Shown one piece after another: positions 46,641 to 58,707 of a DNA stretch of 64,000 nt. The stretch's first letter is position 1, and each line of letters starts with the position of its first letter. The stretch spans positions 62,001 through 126,000 of the forward strand of contig JAECUM010003637.1 of assembly GCA_016617855.1 (NCBI GenBank). The letters run 5' to 3'. The position numbers were made by a program, and so were the translations under genes. The notes below the pieces were generated by a model, which did not search any database, was not told the DNA's origin, and was given only the letters and a program-made list of their open reading frames with translations. This stretch comes from Megalonaias nervosa. Its lineage: Eukaryota; Mollusca; Bivalvia; Unionida; Unionidae.

Positions 46641-46676
46641 GACATTATGGATTATACCACTGAGATACATCAAGAC
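46641..46676 (+). CDS. 36-nt phase 1-1 exon candidate (weak)
   Basis: CCTTCCAAAG precedes and GTAAGT follows a 36-nt block that reads DIMDYTTEIHQD in phase 1. It fits the symmetric phase and the T-E-I core of the 48-nt exon, but the acceptor is poor and the same frame also reads through the donor to 46778. No second copy found. Confidence 0.2.
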
Positions 46677-46778
46677 TGTAAGTACATCAACACATTCATT
46701 CCATTGAAATCGATATCAGGCACGGGCTTCATGGCATGCTCTTCAATGAAAGAAGCCTACATGCAAGGACGAAATTAG

Positions 46779-47832
46779 CGTTAGTTACAGATCGTGATCT
46801 ATTTGCTAAAGACTGCCTCTGAAATGCCATTCTGAGACATGAGTAAATCTCAGAAATGTTTTACGTCATCTATTAAGCAATCAATCCAAACGCAATTTCC
46901 TGTTCAGTGTGTCACGGACTGTTCAGAGCACATAAATGCCTGATCAACCGCTTACGTACTCACAGTAACCAAACAGTACGTGATACCATGGTCATATTCC
47001 AACTCAGAGGACTACAAGCAAAATGTAGATGAAGAAAATTAAAGAGTGAACGAGGGCAATTGTTAGAATGCAGAAAGTTTTGATATGCATGAGTTTTGAT
47101 CACTTTAAAGTCTGTAGCTCCAAATGACGACTCAAAAGACTAATCACTCCAAGTAACAATTACTCAGCGAAATGCACATTATGTGACACTATATTCCGAT
47201 GTTAAATTACCCTTGTGCCTCCAAGTACCATTCTCATGTTAAATTTCCTGCCCCCTGGTACCATTTCTGCCCCAAGCGACACATACCACTACTCTTAATC
47301 GGGATTGTTTTCAAACAATGTTACTGAAACTCAACCTAAAAATGACATCCAGACATATTATGAATACGCAATGGACTATATTTTAGGTATTTGCAATTGA
47401 ATTTGCATCCGTTAGGTACAGGAACTCTGTACTGTCCAGTTAAGTATCGTGATCTCTTCCTTTCTTTTCTTAGTAATGTCCTTTGAGCACATTTGACCGA
47501 CACTGGTTAGTTATAATGTTCGTTTCTTAATTAGTGAATATTATTTTAACAGCATTTATTGGTCTATGTTGATGCAATCGATGCAATTAACTTTCCAGTC
47601 TGCACCGTTTTACATAACAAGGGCTTTACTCAAGCCTTCTAATTTAGAGCAAATTTAAAAGAATTATGGCATTTATTTATTTTGCTGTTTATGTTGTCCA
47701 TAATGTATTTTAGTTTTGTCTGCTACTGCTTTTTGACTCAATAACAAAGACCGAAGAACAAAAATGCAATTCAGAAATTTCCTTCTTTCAAAATAACTCA
47801 AATTAACCATACATGGAACCCTCATATTGAAA
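46779..47832. other. No gene seen; decayed CCCC-type repeat at 47.19-47.29 kb
   Basis: No coding signal. The degenerate repeat is related to that at 43.8 kb. Confidence 0.4.
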
Positions 47833-48905
47833 TCAAGCGTCACGATTTTCAGGTTACTGCATTTGTCTTGGAAATATGAACGAGCTTTCTTCTAAATAAT
47901 ACTGCACGACCTTAGGAGTTCAGTATATGTCCGAATAAAAGAGTTCATATTATCCCAAACTAATGTAAAAATCTTTCATTATATACTCATTTTATTTTTC
48001 GACCTAAGGCTTAATAGTAAACACAATACAAGAAACAAATTAATATTGTGTTTCAAAACGAACATACAAACGTAGAAGGACCCGTCTTGAATCAATATCT
48101 CTGTTTACGTTCTGTCATTGATTGTTTGGAATCATAATGTAGGAAAAATATGAATTCTTTTAGTTGAAAATATCAAAAAGACGCTATGAAATATTGCATT
48201 TCTTTTTGAGCGCAGTAAGAAAAATGTGATTTCTGCTGGAAATGTAATCGAAATTAAAGTACACATTTGGGGTGAGTATCAAGTTTTGCAAACGATGATA
48301 TGGGATATGTTATTCGGATTTGTATGACCAACTAAGAAAATACATTTTGGGGAAATGCACAATGCAGAAATTTAATTATCAGTCTCATTGCCAGCTAAAG
48401 AAGACATATGCTTATGCCCTGTCACATGCTCGCTCTCTTTTGGAGGGAAACAAGCTATGTGCATGACACGACGTGTGACTTCCATTGCTAGCCTATAACC
48501 CAAACATACTGTCAAAAAATCTTAGCGAAAACATTTGCAGCCAGCTGCTCTGTAACAGTCCGTTTAGCTAGCGGAAATAAGACCTCGTGGTCTTGACATA
48601 TTGTCTCTGAGGTTCATGGTTTTCTACCAAAACCTTCAGTTGCATCATTTTCTCAAATTTAGTGTTTTAACTGACTTGTATCATGGTACCTATCTGATTG
48701 ATATGCGATACCCCTTGGCAACAATCAGCTTTCCTATGCTATTCCTATAGATCCCAGAGAGCACTTGACATAGTCTGCACTATTCTATTTGCAAAAAGTT
48801 ACGAACATTTCTCCTAAATAACTGCTTAAATGATCCGAATGGTATTTTCAGTACCAAGTCCCTCATGTTTCTTATGGACATTGCGAATATTGCGATCATT
48901 CGTTT
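47833..48905 (+). repeat. Segmental duplication D1, copy Y
   Basis: Same order of blocks as 43980-45300 but without its 260-base extra segment. It has about 60 extra bases near 48660-48720. Confidence 0.85.
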
Positions 48906-49492
48906 CTTTCTTTGAGCGTTAGATATGGGACTCAAATGAACTCACCCATCGTCGCTAACTCTATCATCTCTACACTGAAATGGAGGAAACAGCTTGTTTT
49001 GTTCATCCACAAATAAGTCTATTATATACCAAAAGCTAAAATATCCATTACATGAGCGTACATTGTTTGTTTACAAAGTAGTTCCTAATAAGCGATGCTA
49101 TTTTAGATACAAGTGTCGTGCATTAAAAAGCCGTGACAGTTCTGAAAATTACCGCACGATTCTAACAATGTAAAGTTAGCGGAGAAAAAAAGTGAGTATA
49201 TAATAATATGATTCCTTGTACTGCAACTCAGTATTCACTTCCACGAAAATAAACATTTGTAATAACTACTCATTAAAATGTGAAAGTGATGACTTCATGA
49301 GAACATACATATCATAGTATGATATTCTGCGATAGTCAAATATATTGAACAGTGTAGAGTGCAAAATGTTGTTGCAGGATTTTTTTAATGTATTTGCAAC
49401 AGGATATTTTACAACGCGCCGTTCAGAGCTAGCAAAACCATAATAAATGTTGTATTATACAATAATTATGCCGTTACAAATAACATTTTTGC
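48906..49492. other. No gene seen
   Basis: AT-rich; no motif. Confidence 0.4.
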
Positions 49493-49496
49493 ATTA

Positions 49497-50422
49497 TGTT
49501 ACGCATATGTAATTAAGTTGCTTGTGTGCTAGATTTAAAATTCTTTTTATTTTATTTTTGTTTCATTACATTTTATTGTAATGATAATTTTCATTAGATT
49601 TAAGTCACTATTCCGAAAATTGATTTGACCCGATTAGACCTTAACGTTACTTCAGCACTATTTTTAGCTCACAGTTTTTGTAAGCATCAAGTGAATACGA
49701 TTGGTTATTGCCAAGGTCATTTCGGTCCGCATCTTAGCTGAACTGTAAACAGTCTTTCTTTTTTATATATTTTCAGTGTGAAAATTTGATTCTTAGATAA
49801 GGCTATTCTTGCATACGTGATAATTGTCATTTTTTTTATTAACGCTGTTCAACTTAGTATCACGTAGGCATCACGTGAAGTTACCATGTGATCTAAAATC
49901 GCAAATTTAAACAGACGCTCTGTAGTAGATTTAGTGAGTTGTATTTTAAACCTTGTGGGCTCATGAGGTTTCTAATTGTTGTTGCCAGTTTGTTTTTGAA
50001 GTTCATCTGTTTTTTGGAATTTAATAATTTATTCTCTAGAAAACTAAACAAGTGTGTTTTTTATAAAAAGTTCTGGGAGAAAGAAATTCAGTGGAAATTT
50101 ATTCTGGAGTTTAACGGAAACATTATAAACTGTGATTCAATAGAGGATCTGTTACCACCAGTACAACGACCTAATCTGACGTCATCGCCTCCATAATGGA
50201 ATTTTATCGAGATTCGAATCCGGATTCTATTAGAACTGTTTAGTGATGGGACTTGTATTTTTCAATCTTATGATTAAATTTTGGATTATATCACAAACCG
50301 TAAGTCCTATTTCCAATTTTTACATTGTTTTCTAGCGAAATAAATTATGTTTTCAAAATATACAAAGTTTCTTGGCTTCACTCTTTTCCTTTGTTACATT
50401 TGTTACAATCCTACGCGTAACA
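49497..50422 (+). mobile_element. Solo LTR, copy 2 (926 bp, TSD ATTA)
   Basis: Starts TGTTACGCATATG and ends GCGTAACA. The flanking ATTA is exact at 49493-49496 and 50423-50426. AATAAA at 50339, 83 bases from the end. Aligns along its whole length with 35974-36901. The 85-codon frame at 49939-50196 lies wholly in the LTR and is not conserved in copy 1. Confidence 0.78.
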
Positions 50423-50480
50423 ATTAGCATTATCAACTGAAACATGTTCCAATATCCACTATGCCTTTTGATGACATTTT

Positions 50481-51810
50481 AAATCTGCTCATTCAAGTCT
50501 CTTTTGCCAATAAGACATTTTGCATGAAAAACGTGGAACGTGCAATTTTACATGACAATGGTGGCACGGAATGAAATAGAGTAGCTATTACAGTTAGAGA
50601 AATGTGTGAACATATATGAATTGAAGCCTTTACGGTGCATATTCTTGTTTAGTTCCTGGCTAACGTCTCCTCCGCAAACAGCTCTTCAACAACGAAACAC
50701 AAAATACGATATGCGGAATACCTCAAATCTTGAATGTGATGTGATACATTCCTCTCAATATTTAATAGAGATCAACACTTTCTCTAGAACATTTTATGAG
50801 CAACATTAAACATATATGGTCTAAATGTGATAGGATTGACATATGCCGCGCACATCTGAGATGTGAATTGCAAGACCTATGTGAAAGAGCTCTGAACTTT
50901 CTTGCAAGATGATCATGATCACTTCAGTAACTTATCGGTTTCAGATTTATTAAATATGTTGCAAAACAGTTAAATTTGTCCCATCTGCCTTTGTCAATAT
51001 CTCACAACAATGAAGTGACCGAACTCATGTTATAGTCAAGGCAATTATGGGAGGGGTGTCTTGTAGCTGAAGGAAATGACTTGTATAAACCGCATTAGGT
51101 TTTCTGTACCATCGACAATCCTGAAAATAAAATGTATTTTAGAACTCAAAAGAATTGAAGTAGATGGCCCCAAATTGTTTTCCATAATACATTCGGATCG
51201 ATTGTGTAGTGTTTCCTAGGCAGTTTCCACAAATTCCAGTTGTTTTCTGATAATTTTAATACACAGTAATATAAACAGTAATATTAGTGGATATATGCTT
51301 AAGCGAACAGAATATTTCCCTGTAAACAATATACCATATGAATTTCTGTTCTCAATGCATAATACTTTGCCATATATTTTATATTGTTTCTTAAATATTA
51401 TCATCCTAAAGTACAAATGATGCGTTCTTAATTTTGGATTTGTTTGCTGGCTGCTTCTCAATGAACAGTATTTCAAATATATTTTGCCACAACCTAGCCA
51501 ATGTCATTTTAACCTACATGTCATTGTTTCTCAACTGATGAATATACAAAATAAATAGTTCCATATTTCCGTCACAAATATCTGTCTTGCTGTGGTGTAA
51601 CGTTCGACTTGTTTCAATTATTAATTTTTGCAAACCACATCTTTCAAACCTTATTTGATTTCGAGCTAACACCCCTTCACTTTGTATATGTTATCTGCTG
51701 ATGCAAACAAACTTAAGTTCACGTATCATATAATATTCCTCCAATATTCTTAACTTTCAAGAATTATTTATACAATTGAATCTATCTTCTAATATTGTTT
51801 TACGTTAGGT
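50481..51810 (+). repeat. Segmental duplication D3, copy Y
   Basis: Aligns with 61793-64000 in two blocks (50481-50820 with 61793-62106; 50842-51810 with 63031-64000). Shared words include AAATCTGCTCATTCAAGT, TGATGTGATACATTCCTCTC, CGCACATCTGAGATG and ATACATTCGGATCGATTGT. Confidence 0.88.
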
Positions 51811-52010
51811 CTAAACACGTCCACAGCACATATTCTTGTATCTATTACTGATTCAAGAAATAAAATGTGAACGTCTAAAGGAAACAGGATGTAAGAACTG
51901 AAAGTAGATAGAAACTAAAAGCTTAAATAATACGATTTTGAAACATGGGAAAGTTGAATATTATATATTTGTAGAAATGCTTAAGCTTGCTTAAAACTCT
52001 CAATCTTCAG
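51811..52010. other. Putative intron sequence
   Basis: Between D3 and the 66-nt exon candidate; nothing else seen. Confidence 0.3.
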
Positions 52011-52076
52011 GTGTTGCGAAAGCCATAAGGGAACAGAATGGGTCATTATATGTGGACTCAGATGTTTCAGATATCG
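52011..52076 (+). CDS. 66-nt phase 1-1 exon candidate
   Basis: Acceptor CTCAATCTTCAG and strong donor GTAAGT. In phase 1 it encodes VAKAIREQNGSLYVDSDVSD, then IG across the junction. The peptide is acidic at its end with a SLYVDS tyrosine motif. A diverged relative lies at 33458-33521. Like the 48-nt exons it is symmetric, so the candidates could be alternatively spliced tail exons of one gene family (inference). Confidence 0.45.
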
Positions 52077-52429
52077 GTAAGTTAGAAATTACAAACCTGA
52101 TACTTTCTGACAAATTTTTTAAAACTTTACAAACATATTTCCATACCTAACGTTTTCGTTTGAACGTATCTGTTACGAATATATATTTAATGACTTTTTT
52201 ACGACCTTTTCTGACTTGCCAAGAGTCGATTTTAGTATTGGTGTTAACTAAGTAAGCAGAGGCCCTTTACTGCATGTAGAATAATTGCCTAGATAATTTC
52301 AAATGATATATGTTTTGTTTTGCATTCCTCTTCTCACATTAGAGCTACCCAATAATCATGTGCTTTATCTACGGAAATAAGTTCATTCAATGTATCTTTG
52401 TGTTATGGTGATTGCTACTTGCGTAGTCT
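52077..52429. other. No gene seen
   Basis: Putative intron; AT-rich. Confidence 0.35.
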
Positions 52430-52441
52430 AAGTTTGTCAGT

Positions 52442-54412
52442 AGACATCGCCCAGTCAAGAAACCCTGAGTCACAGCTGAGGTCCTGAACCTGTGTGACAA
52501 GAGCAGGGAGCTGAAGAAGAAGAAGAAGAATGATACAGAAGGGGCAGAACAGTATAAGGTAGTCAACCGGGAAGTCATGAAAAGCATGAAAAAAGCAAAA
52601 GAGAACTGAATATAAGAACAGTCCAAAGACATTGAAGGAAACTTGAAAAGGAACAACAGCAAGAAAGCGTACCAGCTGGTCAAAGATCTAACAAGCACAA
52701 AACAACGGCTAGTTACCTCCTTACAGGACAAAGCCGGAAACTGCCTCACAGACGAAAAAGACATTCTGAAAAGATGGACAGAGTACGGCGCAGAAATTTA
52801 CAACCACCAACCCATAACAGATCCAGAGGTACTGAACGTCCCTCCAGCAACTAACAACGACAACCACCCTATCCTACGGGATGAAGTAGAAGCAGCAGTG
52901 AGATCGTTGAAAAAGAGGAAGTCGGCAGGAGTGGACAACATCCCAGCAGAACTGGTTCAAGCAGGGGGAGAAGCAATGATTAGCGCCCACACAAACATAT
53001 GCAAACAAGATCTGGCTAACAGGAGAATGGCCATCGCCGTTGGCACAATCACTGATCATCACCCTCCCCAAGAAAGGCAATTTACAACAGTGTCAAAACC
53101 ACCGTACAATCAGTCTTATAAGCCATCCAAGCAAAGTCATGTTGAGAATACTGCTAAACAGACTAAAGCCACAGGCTGAAAAGATAATTGCCGAGGAGTA
53201 GGCAGGTTTCAGAGCATGGCACAGCACAACAGAGCAGATATTCAACCTCAGGATATTGTGTGAGAAGTACCTCCAACACCATCAAGATCTGTACCACGTC
53301 TTCGTGGATATCAGGAAGGCATTTGACAGGGTATGGCCTGCAACCTTGTGGGCGACCATGAGACTGTACATCAATGCCAACCTCATCACAGTAATAGAGC
53401 ACCTGTATGACAAGGCTACCAGTGCAGTATACTTCAACGGCAGCATAGGGGACTGGTTCAGACCGACAGTCGGAGTCAGACAAGGCTGTCTGCTCTCTCC
53501 CACACTATTCAACATCTTTCTAGAGAGAATCATGGCCGACGCGCTTGAAAAGCATGAAAGGACAGTCAGCATCGGAGGCAGAACAGTCACCAACTTACGT
53601 TTTGCCTACGACATTGATGGACTAGCAGGAAATGAACAAGAAATAGCTAGCTTAGTAGAGAACCTCGACAAAACCTCCGCAGCCTACGGCATGGAAATCA
53701 GTGCAGAGAAGACCAAACTGATGACCAGCAACACCAAGGGCATTAGTACTGACATCAGGGTCCAAGGTACGAAGCTAGAAACAGTCCACAGCTTCAAGTA
53801 TTTGGGGGGAATTGTAACAGATGAAAGATCAAAGCCTGAAGTACTCTCCAGGATTGCGCAGACAACAGCAGCGCTGACAAAACTGAAGCCCACCTGGAAC
53901 AACAAGAACATCGCACTCAATTCAAAGGACAGACTGATGCACGCACTGGTTATCTCCATATTTCTCTACGCCTGTGAATCTCGGACCATAACAGCTGACT
54001 TAGAGAAAAGGATACAAGCGACAGAGATGAGATGCTTCCGAAAGATCCTCGGCGTCTCATGCAAAGACCGTATCACCAATGACGAAATACGGCAAAGAAT
54101 CAGACAAGCCATTGGGCCTCACGAAGACCTCCTGAGCACAGTGAGAAAACGTAAACTGCAGTTGTATGGGCATGTCTCACGATCATCGGGACTTGCCAAG
54201 ACAATCCTGCAAGGCACTGTACAAGGAAGAAGAAAGAGAGACAGGCAGAAAAAGAGGTGGGAAGACAACATTCGAGAGTGGACAGGCTTGACATTGAGCG
54301 ACTAAATGAGAAAGACGGAAAATCGAGAGGAATGGAGGAAGCTGATTGTTCGGTCTTGAGTGGTGCCCCAACGGTCTACCAGACTACGGGACTGATGATG
54401 ATGATGATGATG
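52442..54412 (+). mobile_element. 5'-truncated RTE-type LINE with 12-bp TSD
   Basis: The exact flanking AAGTTTGTCAGT (52430-52441 and 54413-54424) bounds 1971 bp. It starts inside ORF2, after the endonuclease, and ends in a (GAT)n tail (about 54393-54412), typical of this lineage. The RT is described separately. Confidence 0.92.
52470..54305 (+). pseudogene. RTE-type reverse transcriptase, dead
   Basis: EVLNLCDKSRELKKKKKNDT (from about 52478), a stop near 52607, then the frame 52643-53179 with SKKAYQLVKDLTSTKQR and RSLKKRKSAGVDNIPAELVQ. Frameshifts near 53000-53250. The main frame (53256-54305) has HVFVDIRKAFDRVW (motif A), VGVRQGCLLSPTLFN (motif B), then FAYDIDGLAG in place of F-A-D-D (motif C, first Asp lost). 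The C-terminal part has YGMEISAEKTKLMTSN, SFKYLGGIVTD, YGHVSRSSGLAKTILQGTV and RKRWEDNIREWTGL. Inactive. Less decayed than the other LINEs here, consistent with its intact TSD. Confidence 0.9.
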
Positions 54413-54424
54413 AAGTTTGTCAGT

Positions 54425-54721
54425 CATGAATGGCACTCTTGGATACTGTAAAACGCGCTTATGTAAGGCACAAACTATGTTTATTTAAATAAACATTGAT
54501 ATCGATATCCATCTATAAACCAATACATTTCTCTGATAGTATTAACAGCACAGTCTTACATTTATGACTGAATTTGTAAGAAAAATTTAATGATCCTTTC
54601 TTATTTCCTTAAAATGAGGCTACATATGAATTACACAGTTATCGGATTGATGTTGAATAATAAAACTTCGGCTTCCCAATGCTTACTGCACTGATGATTT
54701 GCTGTCATCATCAGGATCATA

Positions 54722-54762
<41 letters not shown>

Positions 54763-55139
54763 ACCTCGATAGACCGACAGATGGACAGACAGATAGTTAC
54801 AGACAGATTGACAGACTATTGGGAAAACGAAGATTACCGAATAATTCTAACAGAACCATGAATAGCAAAACGACAAAAAGAATTATATTGTAATCTACGG
54901 AATTCTGACAAAATGTCTATTACATTCATCACTAATGATCTTAGCACAACATAAATCGTTTTATTACTTAATAGAGACAAGACCTGATCAATAGGTAGAA
55001 AATGAAAATAGAAATTGAAAGATTTGGTGGTTCTGGACCAGTATGCATGAAAGTACTAATACATTTGACAGTTCCAATTTTATATTTTCTATTCCTTTAG
55101 CAGCAAATGATCAGATATTTACTAATGCAAGCGCTGATT
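54425..55139. other. No gene seen; (TA)n at 54726-54759
   Basis: A TA microsatellite followed by a GACAGAC/AGAC-rich degenerate run to about 54820. No coding signal. Confidence 0.45.
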
Positions 55140-55670
55140 TCAGAAGCACGGTTTTGAATGCCGTTGTCGAATGTTGAAGCATGTTAGGCATTGTTATGGG
55201 GGACTCACTGACTGTTGTCAACCTTTGCTGAGTATTGTTTCAAGAAAATATTGACTGTTGGTTTCATAGTAGCCAAACGAAGATTTGCTTAGGTAATAAA
55301 AAAAAACCATATCAACAAAATAAAAACAAAAATATTTGTCAGTTCTGGAATTATAAACCTTCAATTATTAAGTTTTTTTTTCTCACAGTAAAATAGATTT
55401 ATGAACATTTTGAACTCATAAATTAAGTGAATATTATTTACACAAAGACACATACGGGCACGAGGCCATACTTTACGAATACAAAGGCTGACTTGTGTTA
55501 CAAGGCCAAGGTAAAATTTTCCTTGCAGAACATCATCCTCATGCTTCTGAGATACAGCATGGAAGACGCAATAAAGGTACGTTTTTCATCCTCCTCAATA
55601 ATGGTGAATGCAGCTTTTTGTAGTTAGCTACTATCTAAACCACACTAATTCTATTATGAACATTAGAACT
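55140..55670 (+). repeat. Segmental duplication D2, copy Y
   Basis: See copy X at 45290-45830; blocks are collinear, with small indels in the A- and T-runs. Confidence 0.88.
55529..55576 (+). CDS. 48-nt phase 1-1 exon candidate, copy Y
   Basis: Acceptor TTTTCCTTGCAG and strong donor GTACGT bound 48 nt. In phase 1 it encodes EHHPHASEIQHGRRNK. Compared with copy X most differences change the residue (Arg to His or Gln), yet length, frame and splice sites are kept. Could be diversifying or relaxed. Confidence 0.45.
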
Positions 55671-55679
55671 TTTCATTAT

Positions 55680-56530
55680 TTTCTTACAATAAATGTCTTT
55701 ATAAGAATCCAGTATTGCGTCACTTCAGTTTCTTGTGGATATCTCTGAAACAACTTTCATGAACAAAACAGGAAATAAAACCGAATTTTCTGGACAAAAT
55801 CAAAATTAAACCCACATCACTTTAAGTACTGGCATCTTCCATCAATTCTTTAAGGAGTAATATACATCAACTAGTGTGAAACAAAGACGGGGCAAGCAAA
55901 ACTACAATTGTTTAAAATGAAATGTAAGTGCTTCATTTTTGTTTGGACTAGGGTGAGGACGTGGCCCCCATTAGCTGTCTGGATATTATCAAACGAAGTC
56001 AAATAGATTGTGCATACATTAACTGCATTTTCGTAATTTAAATTGCTTCTCACTCGCAAATAAATCAGTCTATAAAGATTGCATACGAGGCCATAACATT
56101 TTAAGTGCAGTTACAAAACGCTTATTATTGCAAATTATCATCTACTTGAGGAGGATTATAGCACGCCATGAAACCTTGTTATGAAGTTGACCGATGTCGT
56201 AGATATGAAATCACATACATGACAAATACGACAAATAAGAGACCCATGCGTACGAAAAAGTCAAATTAGGTGAATATGCAATCTAATAGAATAACGTGAT
56301 TGATTTTTTTTTTATTTTAAATAGAATGTCAACATACATAATATTGAAGGATGTGTAAAGGAAAGTTAGCATTTTGTAATATTTTCCATATAAAGTCGGT
56401 TTTAGTTTCCGATTTATTGACCGTAAGTTTGAAAATAGAACATTATCTGTCAGTTCCACGCTGCCATCAGAACATCATCGGTTTAAGACAAAAATGTTCA
56501 AGATCAACATCACTCACCTCCGATTAAATA
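55680..56530. other. No gene seen
   Basis: AT-rich; no motif. Confidence 0.4.
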
Positions 56531-56597
56531 CTACGTAAATGAATATATTGTTGACGGAGGACAAAGGTTGGTGTCAGTTAATTCTAGGTTATTCTTA

Positions 56598-56667
56598 CAA
56601 AAACTGGTCATGACCCACATGCAATCCCCACTCGAACCACACTCATCTCCAAAGCTTTGATAGTGCT
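56598..56667 (-). CDS. Cys-rich exon candidate (weak)
   Basis: Minus strand: AATAAATACCAG, then a block encoding HYQSFGDECGSSGDCMWVMT, ending before GTAAGAAT. Cysteine spacing C-x5-C-x6-7-C is reminiscent of small EB/EGF-like modules. Acceptor is weak and no neighbour exon is visible. The annotated 69-codon frame starts inside the LINE 3' end and is not itself a gene. Confidence 0.2.
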
Positions 56668-56701
56668 GGTATTTATTTAGTACACAAATATATCTGCATA
56701 T

Positions 56702-57869
56702 GAGTTCGTCCATCGAGTCGACGTGGACCACTTTAGTCATCCTTGAGGGGGATCGATAGATCTGTGGATGCGCAGGTGGCCAATGTGCGCCCCGAACGAT
56801 CTATGGCAGTATGGACAGGGGATGTCAGCAATGCAGATCGTGGGGCTATTGGCTCGGGATTTCCTGGCCTGCCTCCGTTGTTCTGGTGCGGCTGTCCTGT
56901 TAGCACCTCAAGCTGCAGAACCTTTTCCGATGGAGAAGCTCCACACGCCCATGTCCTGGGCAGTCTGCTTCCAAGTGTACATGCTAATGCCAGTCCTTCA
57001 AAGATGTCTTCGGGGTGTCCTTGTAGCGTTTTCCCTGTACCCCTTTGGGACGTTTTTCGTCTTCAAGTTCGCCATGAAAGAATGGGGTTTTTTTGGTTAC
57101 CGATAGTCTGGCATGCGAGCTACACAGTCTCCCCATCGTAACTATGACTGCATCAGGATGGTGTAGATACTGACCAGGCTTGCTTGGGCATGGATTTCAG
57201 TATCCTGGATCCTGTCTTGCCGCTTGATGTTGACGAACCAATTTCTTTGGAAATAGTTGAATTTCCTTGCATTCTGCCGGTACACTAGCCAGGTTTCGCA
57301 GGCGTGTAATTGAGTAGGCAGTACTATCGTTCTGTACTCCTGCAGCTCTGTCCAGACACTGGCGTGTAATCGGCCGAAGGCTGCACTGGCCTCTGCAATC
57401 CTGGCATCAACTTCTTAACTTCAATGTTCTGGGACAGTGTTGCAAAGATAGATGAACATGTTCGCGGCGCTCAGTTTGTGGCCGTTGACTGTGATGTTTG
57501 GCCAGCATACGGTTTTCCGGGGACTGCCTGATACATTACTTCAGTTTCCTTTGTGTTGCTCGTAAGGCCGAACTTTGTGCAAGCATCAGAGAACATGTCG
57601 ACGCTGTGTTGCATGTCAGCTCTAGGGCCAGCGTTGAGGGCGCAGTCATCAGCAAATAGTAAGTCTCTGACGATGTCTCTCATGACCTTAGCTTTTGCCT
57701 GAAACTTCCTGACGTTGAACAGTTAGCCACCAGTTCGGTATCAGATGCCAATTCACATGTCACCATATCTGAAGGCATCAGTGCGCATGGCTGAGAATAT
57801 GAGACAGTAAAGTATTAGCGCCAGTACACAACCTTGATTCACTCCATTCGAGACAGGAAAGGGCTGATG
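56702..57869 (-). mobile_element. 5'-truncated LINE, minus strand, with C-terminal zinc finger
   Basis: Read on -, blocks in order: NGVNQGCVLALILYC (motif B, near 57840); VMRDIVRDLLFADDCALNAG (motif C with intact FADD, near 57680-57640); CTKFGLTSNTKETEVMYQ; then, frameshifted, VDARIAEASAAFGRLHASVW, LHACETWLVYRQNARKFNYF, LRWGDCVARMPD, and near the end CPYCHRSFGAHIGHLRIH, a C2H2 finger. Several stops. The direct repeat CTGCATAT at 56694-56701 and 57870-57877 may be the TSD (8 bp). A different lineage from the RTE copy at 52.4 kb. Confidence 0.82.
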
Positions 57870-57877
57870 CTGCATAT

Positions 57878-58700
57878 TTAAGTCAATGCTTTATAGAGTA
57901 CCCCTTAACAGTAAACGTTTGCTGGAAAAATCTAATTCATATGTACCAGTAAACAATAAATCTACAAATACGTTTTGGTCAGAAATCATCCTGACTTTTT
58001 AGACATTTATACCAGTCACATATAACCTAATATGTAGTGCCACTAAGAGGAAAACACAAGGCAGCTAGTTTGGTTATTTATCAAATAGGCTTGGTATGGT
58101 CGAAATGAGAATCAAGCAAACTGTTGGGAAGAGAAAGGTTTTCCTTTTGGTTCAAAAACTTACATCTGACCAGTTTATTCAGTCTTCACATTCTAGAAAC
58201 AGATAATCCTTAAGAATCAGATTGTGGAGAAATGTGTGACCAAATTGGGCACTGAGTAATATCTGGCTACTGTAGCAGTGACAAACTGTAAAAAATATCT
58301 GTCTAAACCAAGCATATCTGCCTGTACTTTACATACCGCATCAGGAAGTCGGAAGAGACAATGATCTACCACAATAGATATCATAGGGACCTGTACATTA
58401 TGTAATCAACTCGAAAATGAATATGACTTTGAATTAAGCTGCCAGTACTATCTGCTGCAATGAAAGAATTATAGAAACCCTTATTTCTGGAAGGGTCCAA
58501 GTATATTGATATTTATTAACATTATTAAATTTCTTTAACAAATTCGGGGGCATGTGATGCTAGAAATTGTTTATGTATGCAATTTGGGACAAATCTATTA
58601 CAAGTGTAGCTTGACATTGGATAGTCTTATACGTTTCACTCTAAACTGCAAGAGAATAAGATACCTAGAGGGATATTACATCTGTATTAGTCCACCACCA
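57878..58700. other. No gene seen
   Basis: No motif; the 67-codon + frame at 58554 runs into the SINE. Confidence 0.4.
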
Positions 58701-58707
58701 TCCACCA

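Noticed and set aside
49939..50196. 85-codon frame with hydrophobic start
   Set aside because: Lies wholly in a solo LTR and is broken in the other copy.
51216..51476. 86-codon minus frame with a hydrophobic segment
   Set aside because: In duplication D3; not kept open in copy Z, so likely chance.
53684..53959. Minus frames in the RTE
   Set aside because: Shadows of the reverse transcriptase.
56743..57141. 132-codon and 112-codon + frames
   Set aside because: Antisense to the minus-strand LINE, whose RT blocks and zinc finger are clear.
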